Positions 34,251-45,607 of a stretch of DNA of 64,000 nt are shown one piece after another. The notes beneath the pieces were generated by a model. The model made no database searches and was not told the DNA's origin. It saw only the letters and a list, made by a program, of their open reading frames with translations. Position 1 is the stretch's first letter. Every line of letters begins with the position of its first letter. A program made the translations under genes and the position numbers. This DNA is from Turritopsis dohrnii (lineage: Eukaryota; Cnidaria; Hydrozoa; Anthoathecata; Oceaniidae), in assembly GCA_027922465.2 (NCBI GenBank), contig BQMF02000235.1, forward strand, positions 248,001 to 312,000. Direction: 5' to 3'.

Positions 34251-35236
34251 TTAGCTATTAGGGAGCTGACAAAACTACAACAAAACGAAGACGACTGCAC
34301 ACAAGAGAAAAATCTCTTGGCTAAGAAGTTTGCTTTTAATGTCCATGATGGCGGATCGAGCGGACGTGTTTAAGTTCGTAATGTTGTTGTTTTATATTTT
34401 TGGTTTTTTCATGGTTAAAAGAGCCTACTATACGACATCTGATGGCATTAGTTTAACCTTGGAATTGGATGATTTATATGATGGAGTTGAGAGTCATTTA
34501 ATCAGTGTGTTCCACAGAAATAAGTTTACCATAACTTACAAAAAGAAATCTGTTGCGTCTCTCATGATATTATTATGTGGAGACGTGGAAATACATCCTG
34601 GGCCGAGAACAACACAAAGTGATTTTAGAGATCTTATGAAGAAAAAGGGTTTAAAGTTTTGTCATCAAAATATTCGAGGATTGTACGGAAAAATAGACGA
34701 AATACAAGATATTTTATTTACATATAAATTTGATTTACTTGGTTTAACAGAAACGTCTATAAACAAAGATTTTCATAATGCTGTTTTCGATGTACCGGGG
34801 TTTACTTACGTAAGATCGGACCGTAAATCCGGTAAAGGTGGAGGTGTAGGTTTGTTTATTAGAGATGGTATTGATTATATCAGACGAGAAGACCTAGAAT
34901 GTGAAGAAATTGAATCGATTTGGATAGAAATTAGATTGCGGAACACCAAACCAATACTTTTTGGAACTATGTATAAACCCCCTGATTCATCAAAATATCA
35001 GTCAAAATATTTCAACTCATTATTACAAAAGACATTACAGAAAATTGATAAAGAATCTAAAGAGACTTTGATATTGGGTGACTTAAATGTTAATTATTTA
35101 AGTAAAAATGATCATGAAATTATCAAAGAAATGTTTCAAAAAAATGGTTTTAAACAGATTCTCTGTAAACCAACCCGCGTGACTAATGACTCGTCGACAC
35201 TAATTGACTCTATTCACGTAAACAACATACAAAATA
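34250..35236 (+). mobile_element. CR1-like LINE ("LINE 2"), 5' part with endonuclease
   Basis: An open frame to 35236 encodes an N-terminal hydrophobic segment, LMILLCGDVEIHPGP (2A-like, with His where Asn is usual), then an APE-type endonuclease: KFCHQNIRGLYGK, LLGLTETSIN, GKGGGVGLFIRDGI, FGTMYKPP and LILGDLNVNYL. The frame is cut at 35236 by a Helitron and resumes at 54729: split codon A/TT, then SYKTVIPAGLSDHDFIA, the end of the endonuclease domain. Confidence 0.85.
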
Positions 35237-35359
35237 TCTTATTATAATAATCCGCGCTGTGTGTCACACTTTTATTTTAGAGAGTGATATATTTGGTTTT
35301 TCTCTCACGGTCAAATCCTTCTTATTTTTTCCCTTTTCGTCGTAAAGCCACGCAGAGGT

Positions 35360-35585
35360 GAGAGACACTTTTTTTAATGTTACGTAATGTTAGTGTGACG
35401 TTTCTTTCGGGAGACCAACACAATGCGCATAATACCTGGTAGAAGCCGAGAGACACTTCTTAAAGTTACGTAATCAGTATACACGTGTACATGATACGTC
35501 ATCTAAGTGTGACGTTTCTTTCGGGAAACCTATACAATGCGCATTTATTTTGATTGTTTTGATTGTTTTGATTGTTTTGATTGAC
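35360..35585 (+). repeat. Direct and short tandem repeats in the Helitron 5' region
   Basis: Two ~90-bp units start GAGAGACACTT, contain TTACGTAAT and TGTGACGTTTCTTTCGGGA, and end ACAATGCGCAT. They are followed by four copies of ATTGTTTTG (about 35552-35585). They may act as promoter or Rep-binding repeats; this is untested. Confidence 0.75.
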
Positions 35586-36261
35586 GTGAATGCTTTTTGA
35601 CCAATCAAAATTGGTTTCCAGAATCGGGCAAACTATAGCAACCAATTCGTTCAGAACGTAAACAAATTAATTTTTAATTTTCCAGTTAAGGACGCTTGCG
35701 AAAGATACGAAATTGCGAAATATACATTGTTTGTATTATCAAAAGCGATAGATCAGGTAAACCGTTTGTTTGAAATTTTAAAATAGGCTACTTACTGGCT
35801 GATATATGATGGTTTTCTTATTTAATTAGATCATTCTGTTTGTTGTGGTTGCTGCCCTGTTGATCGTTTGTTGATTTGTTTATACATACAAAATATACGT
35901 CAACGAGGTGAGATCTCTGAGATCTTTGTTTCATAGTAATTTAAAAATGGTAAACTTTACGGTGGTTTATCCTTTCCCAAGAGCTGTTTTATCCTTTGTT
36001 TATGTTTACAACCTATTACTCTTTCTGTCTTCTAACACTTTTTCTATTTGCATTCCAGGTTCGTTTTTTGTACGTTAGTTGAAAAGACGTTAGTTTTTAG
36101 ATAGAAAGGTTTGTTGAAGATTATTATCACAGTTTCGACTTATTTCTCTGTTTTTATTTTGTATTAGTCAGTTTGATTCTGCTTATGCCTAGATTTGTGC
36201 TGTTTATTCACAGTTGGTAGCTATTTCTTTCTTTTTTTGTTATTAGTGTTTCTGAACTGTG

Positions 36262-39200
36262 ATGTTTAATATAAGAGGCACTAATATTATTCCTGGCTTC
36301 CAAGCAGTTTTTAGAAATGGCCAGTTTGTCCTCCAGCCACCTGATCAGCAGCAAATGCGCTCTGTTATTCAGCGTCGGCATGCACATGAGGATGTGGCTG
36401 AGGCAAGGCGCCAACAGCTTCAGCAAAACATTAATATCCAGCCACCAGATATTCAGGCAGATAATGAACGTCTGAGAATCAATGGTGCGGAAAGACAAGC
36501 TCAGCATCGTCAAGTAGAAGACGATGAGCGGAGATCAGCTCGGCGAAATGCGAATGTTCGTCGCATGAGGGCTAGGCGGGCTAATCAACCCTTGCATCGT
36601 GCTGCTCGACAAGGCCAAATGCCTGAGTTACACTATCTTGGTGCCATGGACAAGATCTGTCAATTTTGTGGTGCCAAGATGTTTGCTGCGGAAACTAATT
36701 TTAAGTGTTGTCACAATGGTAAAGTTCATTTAGATAACATTTATTATCCTAATGACCTTAAAGATCTGTTATTAGGTAATAACAATCAAGCAAAGAACTT
36801 TCAAGAAAATATTCGAAAGTTCAACAGTTCCGTTGCTTTTGCTTCCATGGGTGTGAAATTGGCTGTACCGCCAGGTCGTGGTCCACCAGTTTTTCGTATA
36901 AATGGCCAGGTATGTCACCGAACGGGTAATTTACACCCACCACCAGGTGTTCCTCCATCCTATGGTCAACTTTATATTTATGATGGTATGGATGCATTCA
37001 ACGAGCGAATGGCAAGACCAGAAAATCAAGGTTGCTCCCCTGAAGTCATGCAAACTTTGCAAGATATCATTTTAAGGGAGAGTCCATATGCAGCTGCATA
37101 TAAACACATGGGTGAGGTAGAGGCGGAGGAATTGCAACTCGCAAATGAACAGAATCGTCACCCATCTGAGGTAAGTGCAAATAGATAGTTATACTCCAAT
37201 GATCTTTTTCAACTGCTTTTGATAATTTCCTATTGATTTTCAGGTAAGAATGCACTTGAGAAGTGGGGGTGACCGCCGCCGGTATAATCTACCTCATCAC
37301 GATGAAGTCGCAGCTGTTTTTGTTGGTGAAGATGGTGCACCACCATTAGCTCGAGACATTGTTGTTTACCCTCGAGATAGACCATTGCAGGATTTGCCTG
37401 CGCAATCACCTAATATCGATCCAATGGTGTATCCTGTATTTTTTCCAAGAGGAGAGTTGGGTTGGAGTTCTGACATTCCTCATGTAGCAGAATATGCAGT
37501 AGGTCAGCAACGTCGCACGACCATGCTGCAATATTACACATTTAGGTTTGCCTTTAGAGACGCGTTTAGCCCCATCTTAAAAGGTAAAAGATTACTTCAA
37601 CAATATGCCGTGGATAGCTATTGTAAAGTTGAAGCTAATCGTTTGCATTTCATACGGATGAACCAGGCAGCTCTTCGGGTTGAACAATATCAAGGCCTTA
37701 TTGATCATCTTGCCAATGTTGCAGAAAATCATGGCCTTCATGCAGGCAGACCAGTAATTCTACCTTCTTCATTTCAGGGTGGTCCAAGAGCCATGCTACA
37801 AAATTATCAACATGCTATGGCTATGGTCACTAAAATGGGAAAACCAGATTTGTTTTGCACTTTCACGTGCAATCCCAAATGGCGAGAAATTACTGAAAAT
37901 TTGGATAATGAGCCAGCACATTATCGACCTGACTTGGTTGCACGTGTTTTTAATTTGAAATTGAAATCACTCTTAGAGGATATTACTAAAAATGGTGTTT
38001 TGGGGAAATCCATTTCGCACCTGTATGTTATTGAGTTTCAGAAACGTTCTTTATCTCATGCACATATTCTTATCCATTTAGCTCAAGAGGACAAACTGCA
38101 GAATGCTGATGATATTGACAGCTTAATTTCTGCTGAAATACCAGATCCTGAACTTGAACCAGAGCTACATAACATCATCAGATCATGTATGATTCATGGT
38201 CCCTGTGGGAATGCAAATCCTAATTCAGTCTGCATGGGAGATGATGGCAACTGTACCAAGAATTTTCCAAAGCCATTCTGTGATGCAACCCAAATGAATG
38301 CAAATGGGTATCCAATGTATCGCAGACGCAACGATGGTCGTACAGTGAGGGTCAAAAACGTGGACTTGGATAATCAATGGGTTGTACCATACTGCCCGTG
38401 GTTGTCAAAAAAATACAATGCTCACATAAATTTGGAAGCATGTACCACAATAAAAAGTGTGAAATATCTCTTTAAATACGTTTACAAAGGACATGATCAT
38501 GCTAATGTTGAGATTAATGAATGTCTGGAGCATGACGAAATTAAAACATTTCTAGATGCTCGATATGTCAGTGCACCGGAAGCATTGTGGAGAATTTTCG
38601 AGTTCTCCATGAATGATAAATCCCACACTATCAAACGATTAGCTGTTCATTTACCTAATTGTCATCAGGTTTATTTTAGAGCTGGTGAGGAAGAGGCAGC
38701 TGCTGAAGGGGCATTGAAAGATAGTCACCTAACAGCATGGTTTAAGCTGAATGTGGAAGATCCTGATGCTCAACAGTTTCTTTATTCAGATATTCCATAT
38801 CATTATGTCTTTCATGACAAACAGAAAAAATGGCAAAAACGAAAAAAGACATTCAAACCGATTGTCGCTCGGTTATACAATGCCCGTCCATCAGAAGGAG
38901 AACGTTTTTTCCTTCGGGTTTTGTTGCTGCATGTTCCAGATGCCACATCATTCGAATATCTGCGTACTTTCAATGGAGTGGTTTACGACACATTCCGAGA
39001 AGCGTGTATTGCCAGAGGTCTTCTACAAGATGATGAAGAGTGGCATAACACATTGGAAGAGGCGTCAACCTTTCAAATGCCCCAACAGATGAGACAGCTG
39101 TTTGTCACGATTTTGACACACTGCGAACCCTCCAATCCCATTGAGTTGTGGAATACATTCAAGGAGCATCTGTGTGAGGACTACACTCGAACATTAGCTC

Positions 39201-40765
39201 TTGCCCAAGCAGAACAAAGAGCTTTGGGTTATATTGATAATGTCCTGAAACAATTCGGTATGTCCTTAACTCAATTTAATCTTCCAGAGTTGGTTCAACA
39301 GATCCCCGAGGAAGAAGTGGATGTAAATGTTTACATTGACAGGGCACAACAGGTAAGGCCTCAGCTTAATGAACAGCAGGTAGCTGTGGCTGATGCAATT
39401 TTGTCTGCTGTTTCAAATATGCGTAATGGTTTAGCACAACTTGAAACATTGTTTTATCTGGATGGACCAGCTGGCACAGGTAAAACTTTTACGTATAACT
39501 ATGTTATTGCAGCATGTAGAGCCAGAGGTTGGAAAGTTGCAACTGCTGCATATACAGGTATTGCAGCCACCTTACTCTCTGGTGGATGTACATTGCATTC
39601 ATTATTTCGTTTGCCTGTTCCTGTTTTAGAAAACAGCGTATGTAAGATAACCCCGACATCTAAACATGCAGAATACCTTCGGAGTATTGACCTGTTTCTG
39701 ATTGATGAAGCTACAATGGTGTCTACGCACATTTTTCATGCTATCGACAGATTACTACGTGACATCTGCGGTAGTGATGCACTTTTCGGTGGAAAGGTAC
39801 TTTTGTGGGGTGGCGATTTTCGTCAGTGTTTGCCAGTTGTGAAGAAGGCAAAACCAACTGATGTTATTGAAGTTTGCTTGACAAGTTCTGCTTTGTGGGC
39901 ATCAGTGGTAAAGTACTCACTTACCGAGAACATGAGAGCCAGGCCGGAAGAACAAGAATTCTGTAGGTGGCTATTACAACTTGGTAATGGTGAACTGCCA
40001 ACAAAACAAAATGAACCTGCTAAAGGCTCAGTCGAAATCCCTGATTGTTGCGTTGTTCCCCAAAACACTTCTATTATATCAGTGATGTATGATGGTTTGG
40101 AACATCACGAATATGCCGCCACAGCTATTTTGACACCAACAAACGAGCAATCGTTAATCATTAACAATGAGGTGTTGGACAGATTGCCAGGAAATGCAGT
40201 TTGTTATTACAGTGCTGATGAGGTGGTATGTGACGATGAAGACGAGCGGCAAAATTATCCGCTTGATTTTTTAAATAGCATCACGCCGTCAGGTATGCCT
40301 CCTCATTGTTTGAAGCTTAAAGTTGGGGCTATTATTATGCTCTTGAGGAACCTTAATATCAGGAAGGGTCTCTGTAATGGCACACGCTTTATTATCCGTG
40401 AACTTTCAGGCAATTTTATTAAAGCTGAAGTTTTGACAGGGTCAGCAGTTGGAGAAATCATTTTCATACCTAGGGTTGAACTGTCACCTTCAGATACAGG
40501 TATGCCTTTTATATTGAAACGCAGACAATTGCCTATCCGTTTGGCCTACTCTTTCACTATTAACAAGAGTCAAGGTCAAACATTTAATAAAATTGGTTTG
40601 TTTTTGCAGAGTCCGTGTTTCTCTCACGGTCAGCTATATGTCGCATGTTCCAGGGCAAAGGCATTTGATAATGTGAAAATCAAAGTTGCTGCTACTGGGA
40701 AACAAGGTTATATCAATGGAAAGATGTATACTCAAAATGTTGTCTTTCCACAAGTATTACAGTAA
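36262..40765 (+). CDS. Helitron RepHel protein (rolling-circle replicase + Pif1-type helicase)
   Basis: Two exons, 36262-37170 and 37244-40765 (donor GAG|GTAAGT, acceptor TTTTCAG, phase 0), about 1476 aa. Exon 1 is basic and Gln-rich with a zinc motif (CQFCGAKMF, CCHNGKVH). Exon 2 starts with the Helitron-like N domain (NIDPMVYPVFFPRG). The Rep domain has LFCTFTCNPKW, the HUH-type SHAHILIHL and the catalytic-tyrosine region YLFKYVYKGHD. The SF1B helicase has Walker A GPAGTGKT, Walker B LFLIDEAT, LWGGDFRQCLP, ENMRA, SFTINKSQGQTFNKIG and VACSRAK. It nicks and unwinds DNA during Helitron transposition. The first ATG at 36262 is chosen because the zinc region and helicase read continuously from it. 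No stops or frameshifts are seen, so it is likely functional. Confidence 0.95.
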
Positions 40766-41364
40766 CTTAATTCTGCATATCTTTCCTTTCATCTTTTCAT
40801 ATCCACAAAAGTATTGTATTGTTGAGTGAGTTACAAAAATACCGGAAATGAAAACACTGCTTTTCCGGTGAGCATTTTGATATCCTCACTCATTTGGAGA
40901 GTGACTATCATTGCAGTTGTCTAAAAGCGGCTTTTCGGCTAAGTTGGTATACCAACTATGTGACATTGTGTTGCTCAACTGTAGTGGTGGATTGAGTGGT
41001 GCTATTTTGTTAAATCACAGACAATTACTTTGTGGTAGTGCTGAAAATAGATGATATGCTTTTATTGTTACTGAACTATTTTACCTAAAAAACATTTTGT
41101 TTCTGTACATTTGTTTTTTTTAGGTGGAGTACAAGTCCCATTGACTTACGTTCACGTCGTGTACTCTGTTACCATGGGTTGTGCATGCTTTTTATCAATT
41201 CACCGGAAACAGATATCTTCTTATTTTGGTTTTTTAGAGTCTTCTTTGTCCTTGCATGCACAAACCATGAACCAAAAGTCAGGGCATTCATCCTGTTGTC
41301 TTTTTGGAAGTGTAATCCTTAGTTTTTTTTTCTTTTAGTGAATTAATAATAGTAAAAAATTAAA

Positions 41365-42403
41365 ATGGCTGCCTCAGCACAAAATGGTAATAATCTTTCT
41401 ACTTTTTTTCATTTTGAAATAAGAATAAAAAATGATTTTGTCACTCTTTTATTTTAGTTTCCAAAAACCCATTTGTGGAAAAAAGTAACTATTTAGTTCT
41501 TTTCGTTATATTTGGGATTATTTATGAGGTTAATGAATGTCTTTCTTATTGTAGTTGAAGTCGACGGTGAAGAAGATGGTGGTAAGTTATCAAATGAAAC
41601 TTAATATATACAAAAAAGAAAGGGTTGTCTATTTAGAACTACTTTCTTTTATATTTTAGTTGGTGATATATCCAAGAAAGGTAAAAGGACTTAATCCTTT
41701 ATAAATACTAGAATACCATCAATGTAGTAATTAGGTTATTGATACTTTTCCTTTCCTTTCAGAAGAAGAGGATTTGCTTAGAGAAGGTAAGTTCATATTT
41801 TTTTTGCTGTCTTTTGGATATTACTGTCAATCTATTGTAATTTCGTTTTATTTCATTCATAGATAAGGAGAATGGCGCAAATGGTGGTGGTTTGATATTT
41901 CCCTTCTTAACATGTAGAATGCACTTCAATAGATGTAGTATTTACACTGTGGTTCTTTTATGTTATAGGGCAGTTAGTCCAAGCAAGTGGCCAGAGTAAG
42001 CGTTTACTTTCACTAATACATGTTGGCTCTTTACAGGGACTTGATGATATTTGCATTTTTAATTTTATCTTCCTGTTTAGAATCGCAAGAGACCACACGT
42101 TGTGAGTTGTGAAGTTTTTCATATAAGCCATACTATTTGGTTTTTTATTATCTTAACTGAACTTCCTAACTTTCCTTGACTTTCTATAATTTTATTTTAG
42201 TAACAAGACAAGACTTCATCAATTATCGGAAGGTCCATCCTGGCTCGAAGTCCAGGAGGGCCTTCCAAATATGGAAGAAATATGGGGGCTGTGACCGGGA
42301 GGGTTACGTCCCCCCACAAAAAAAAAATAAAAAAATAAAAATAAAAAAAAACATTCATTATGAGATGAAGTATAAGGGGTCAGTCCTCACTGTTTTTGAG
42401 TGA
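41365..42403 (+). CDS. Micro-exon gene carried by the Helitron (132 aa, unknown function)
   Basis: Exons: 41365-41386, 41458-41484, 41555-41581, 41660-41680, 41763-41786, 41863-41889, 41969-41995, 42081-42101 and 42201-42403. The seven internal exons are 27, 27, 21, 24, 27, 27 and 21 nt, every one a multiple of three and every intron phase 1, with GT-AG borders. Joined, they give one open frame of 132 codons plus TGA. The N-terminal half is acidic and hydrophilic. The last exon encodes TRQDFINYRKVHPGSKSRRA, then QIWKKYGGCDREGY and a Lys/Asn-rich tail. The donor of exon 6 (GTTTGA) is weak and lies in a GGTGGTGG run with in-phase alternatives. No family recognised; it may be a captured host gene. 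Confidence 0.7.
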
Positions 42404-42419
42404 GGGCTGATCCCTTATA
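42371..42419 (+). other. 21-bp RNA-type hairpin spanning the micro-exon gene's stop codon
   Basis: Arm 42371-42391 and arm 42399-42419 pair at all 21 positions in RNA (two as G-U), with a 7-nt loop GTTTTTG. The TGA stop (42401-42403) is within the 3' arm. Confidence 0.75.
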
Positions 42420-42665
42420 CGGTATGGAGTTACCATACACTCAGGTTCAGTTTTCATTAAAATTAGTTTTAAAATGTCTATAATCAAATTCTCGAAATGA
42501 AAAATAATCAAGTGAACTGAACCAACAAATTAAATTTAGACCGTGAATGGCTGATTAGCGCCCACTTACTTAAGCTTCCGAATAGTTTTTCTAATTTGTG
42601 TTTTAGGGAATAATGGGTTGTTTAATCAGTCATTTGCGGTCGAGTGTATGGTAATTCCATACCAT
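42420..42665. mobile_element. Small MITE-like element
   Basis: GGTATGGAGTTACCATACAC (about 42421) is mirrored by GTATGGTAATTCCATACC (to about 42664). Each end is itself a small hairpin. About 245 bp of otherwise featureless AT-rich sequence lies between them. Confidence 0.5.
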
Positions 42666-43513
42666 AGTTTATTTTAGTTTATTTTAGTTTATTTAGTTAT
42701 TGTAGTTTATTTAGTTACAAAAAATATGTTGTTATATACGGATTACTCTTTATTTAGTCGTTACAAATCACTTGCGAATCTTATTCTATAAGTCTGTTGT
42801 TATCTAAATGAGAGTTCAGGTAGAGTTGGAATACATACTTCCTTTGATCTTTATTTCACTATGTTTTGTGAAATGACATTACAGGTTATGGTTTAAGAGA
42901 AAACTTCTTTGTCAGTTTGAGAGATAACTATTCCTTAAAGTTAGTTCATTTAGTTTATTGAGGATAAAGAGGTTATTGTCCGTGTTAAAGATAATGAATG
43001 AAATATGCTGATGTCAGCAGAAATAGAACAATGGAGCGAAATGTAAATGAATAAATAAATCTTTCCTAACTGACAAAATTGACTAACTTAATTCATTATC
43101 TTTAACTTATATTTATTCAGATTCTTTAGATTTATAGTATAGTATTGAGGTCAACTTGGTGTTGGTAGTTCATGGGAAAAACCTTTCCTGACAGTATCCT
43201 ATGGATAACCAGTATCTACTATAGTCTAGATAGCATTGTCAAGGTAATTGTGAATGAAAGTTTAGTTGGAAGATATATTGTCGGCTGCACATTTCGGATT
43301 TTAAATTCAACCTTAACTTTATTTATTTATTTTTTTAGATTCTTTGGTTTCGCTTACGAATGATATGTCATCAATTTTTAAAAATGCACTTTTCGGAAGA
43401 TCCGATAATTCCAACTGCATGCGTACGTAGATGCAATGCACTCACTATTCACCGAGAATTATCATTTCCATTAACGAAGTCGATATACACTTTTACAAAA
43501 GTGATTAAAGATA

Positions 43514-43944
43514 CCGTAATGTATCGATTAAACACTCCCTTTTCAGGAGATTTTTAAATAAACGCCCCCCTCTATTAGACGCCCCCCTCGAATAGACGCC
43601 CCTCTCTAGAGACACACTAATTAAGGCATGTAGAACTACTACATTGCATTGTTTCAGCCTCAATGTTTTCATTTTGTATAAAAATATGGAAATTTGCGAT
43701 AGACGCCTTTCTTTTTAAATTTTAAACTAACAGTTGGAAACTTTGTCTTCATTGACGATAATCTTGAAGTTTAATTTCGTATATTTTTTATCGATGTTTA
43801 TATTTAGTTTATATTTACGAAAAAGAAGAGTTCACAAAAATTCAATAGACGCCCCCTCTTTTAAACGCCCCCCTCGAATAGAAGCCCCCCTAAAAATTCA
43901 AAAAATTTAATAAACGCCCCGGGCGTCTAATCGAAGCATTACGG
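43514..43944. mobile_element. MITE with ACGCCCCC-rich subterminal repeats, TA target
   Basis: CCGTAATGTATCGATTA (43514) is mirrored by TAATCGAAGCATTACGG (to 43944). TA flanks both sides. Inside both ends are repeats of the ATAGACGCCCCCCTC kind. Confidence 0.75.
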
Positions 43945-44609
43945 TAACCTTTATTTGGTTTATTTATTTATTTATTTGTTGATGCTATCTTTGTAGTATT
44001 GTCAACACTTTTTCATGAGAATTTATGTTTCTGCTGAACACTCTATGACATTTTTTGCTCACCCTTATAGTCAGCATTTCCAAATTTTTATCCGTGTTAA
44101 AACCATCACATGCATTTTTATCAGTTCTTAATTTAATTTTTCGTGAATTGGACGCATGCTGAACATGAGTGGCGAGCGACGCCGCCTGGGCGGCTAGTCT
44201 ATATATTAATAGCCGATTCTCTGTTTGTTTGTTTGTGCGTTTGTTTGTTTGTAAGTCACGCAAAATGGTAGATTGAGTTGCGAGCGAAATTATTTCTTTT
44301 TTTGTGTGCGACGTAAGTTCAGAGCAAATACATCGCAATCCCAATCGAACGTGACTTTTTTGGGCTGATAGTCCGGGAGCTAGTGGACAGTTTTTTCAAC
44401 CCATTTGGTGCAAAAGGTTTGACCCTTTAAATAAGTTGTACACATAATTAGGTCTAAAATTTTGTTTGTCAGCTGCTGCGCTTCCGGTGGGTGTGGCCAG
44501 TGCACCAGGTGCAAAATAGTCAAATTTGCAATGAATTATGTCCATCGAGGTGCATGATTAGTTTTTGGTGAAAAAGAACCTTATGAACCTTAGCATTGAA
44601 AATATGGCA

Positions 44610-45235
44610 AATCTGACCAAAATTTCCGGGGGTAAGGTGGGGTCAGACCCCAACAAAGCTGCAAAAAGATACATTAATTTATCCCATCAAGTGCATGCAT
44701 GAAATTTTCATGGTGAGTTATCCAGACCTACGTTAGTACGAAAACAATATAACTTACCAAATTTTCCGGGGCTAAGGTGTGGTCAGATCATCATTTTGAA
44801 AATGACCCTTTTTGAAGTTATGACAACCCATTCAGTGCATAAATGAAACTTGACAAGGAGTTATGTTGATGTATAAACTTACCAAAACAAGCGAATCTGA
44901 CCAAATTTTCCGGGGTAAGGTATGGTCAGACCCCCCGCAAAGCTACAAAGGGATACGTTAATTTATCCCATCAAGTGCATGCATGATATTTTCATGGTGA
45001 GTTATCCGAACCTTCGTGAGTACGAAAACAATATAACTTACCAAATTTTCCAGGGGTAAGGTGTGGTCCGATCATCATTTTGAAAATGGCCCTTTTTGGA
45101 CCTTATGGGTTGAAGTTATGACAACCCATCCAGTGCATAAATGAAACTTTACAAAGAGTTATGTTGATGTACAAACTTACTAAAACAAGCAAATCTGACC
45201 AAATTTTCCGGGGGTAAGGTGTGGTCAGATTAGAA
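44610..45235. repeat. Subterminal repeats CCAAATTTTCCGGGG of the fold-back element, left arm
   Basis: The motif CAAATTTTCCGGGGTAAGGT with a GTGGTCAGA extension occurs five times (about 44618, 44756, 44903, 45047, 45205) within longer ~145-290-bp repeats. The right arm (48540-49020) has four inverted copies, so the arms differ by one unit. They may be transposase-binding sites. Confidence 0.75.
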
Positions 45236-45607
45236 ATTGCTTTAGAGTTAAAAAATACGCAATACCTGATGTAAGACCAAAGGTAAGCTCGTAAAATTAT
45301 CTATGATGTAGTTACAATAATTATGAGAACACTTTAACAAATGGAAAAGGAATGTACACACACATAACAAATTTGTACTTGATAAAAGATATCTATTCAA
45401 TAATATCAATTGATTGTACGTTCTGAGGTTTTAGCTATTTTCATCAGTGCCCGTTTCACCATCTGTATCATATTCATTATCGGTGTCAGATGTTTCGGTT
45501 TCCTGTACGTCTTCCTCGGCAACTAAAAAGATAAGTTTGATTACATTTTTGTTTCTTCATAGCTTTCTAATCTCCCAGATTCAATCCAAACTGACTACAT
45601 CAAATAT

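Larger units (their letters stand above)
35237..44197 (+). mobile_element. Autonomous Helitron, family A (8.96 kb)
   Basis: 5' end TCTTATTATAATAATCCGCG directly after A at 35236. 3' end GGCGAGCGACGCCGCC...GGCGGCTAG, CTAG at 44194-44197. It carries a spliced RepHel gene (36262-40765), a downstream micro-exon gene (41365-42403), a duplicated ~90-bp block near the 5' end (35360-35430 and 35449-35541) and two MITE-like inserts. The RepHel frame is intact, so it could have been recently active. Confidence 0.88.

Noticed and set aside
41111..41338. Separate small protein between RepHel and the micro-exon gene
   Set aside because: T-rich sequence with no clear start context or domain; more likely 3' or 5' untranslated DNA.
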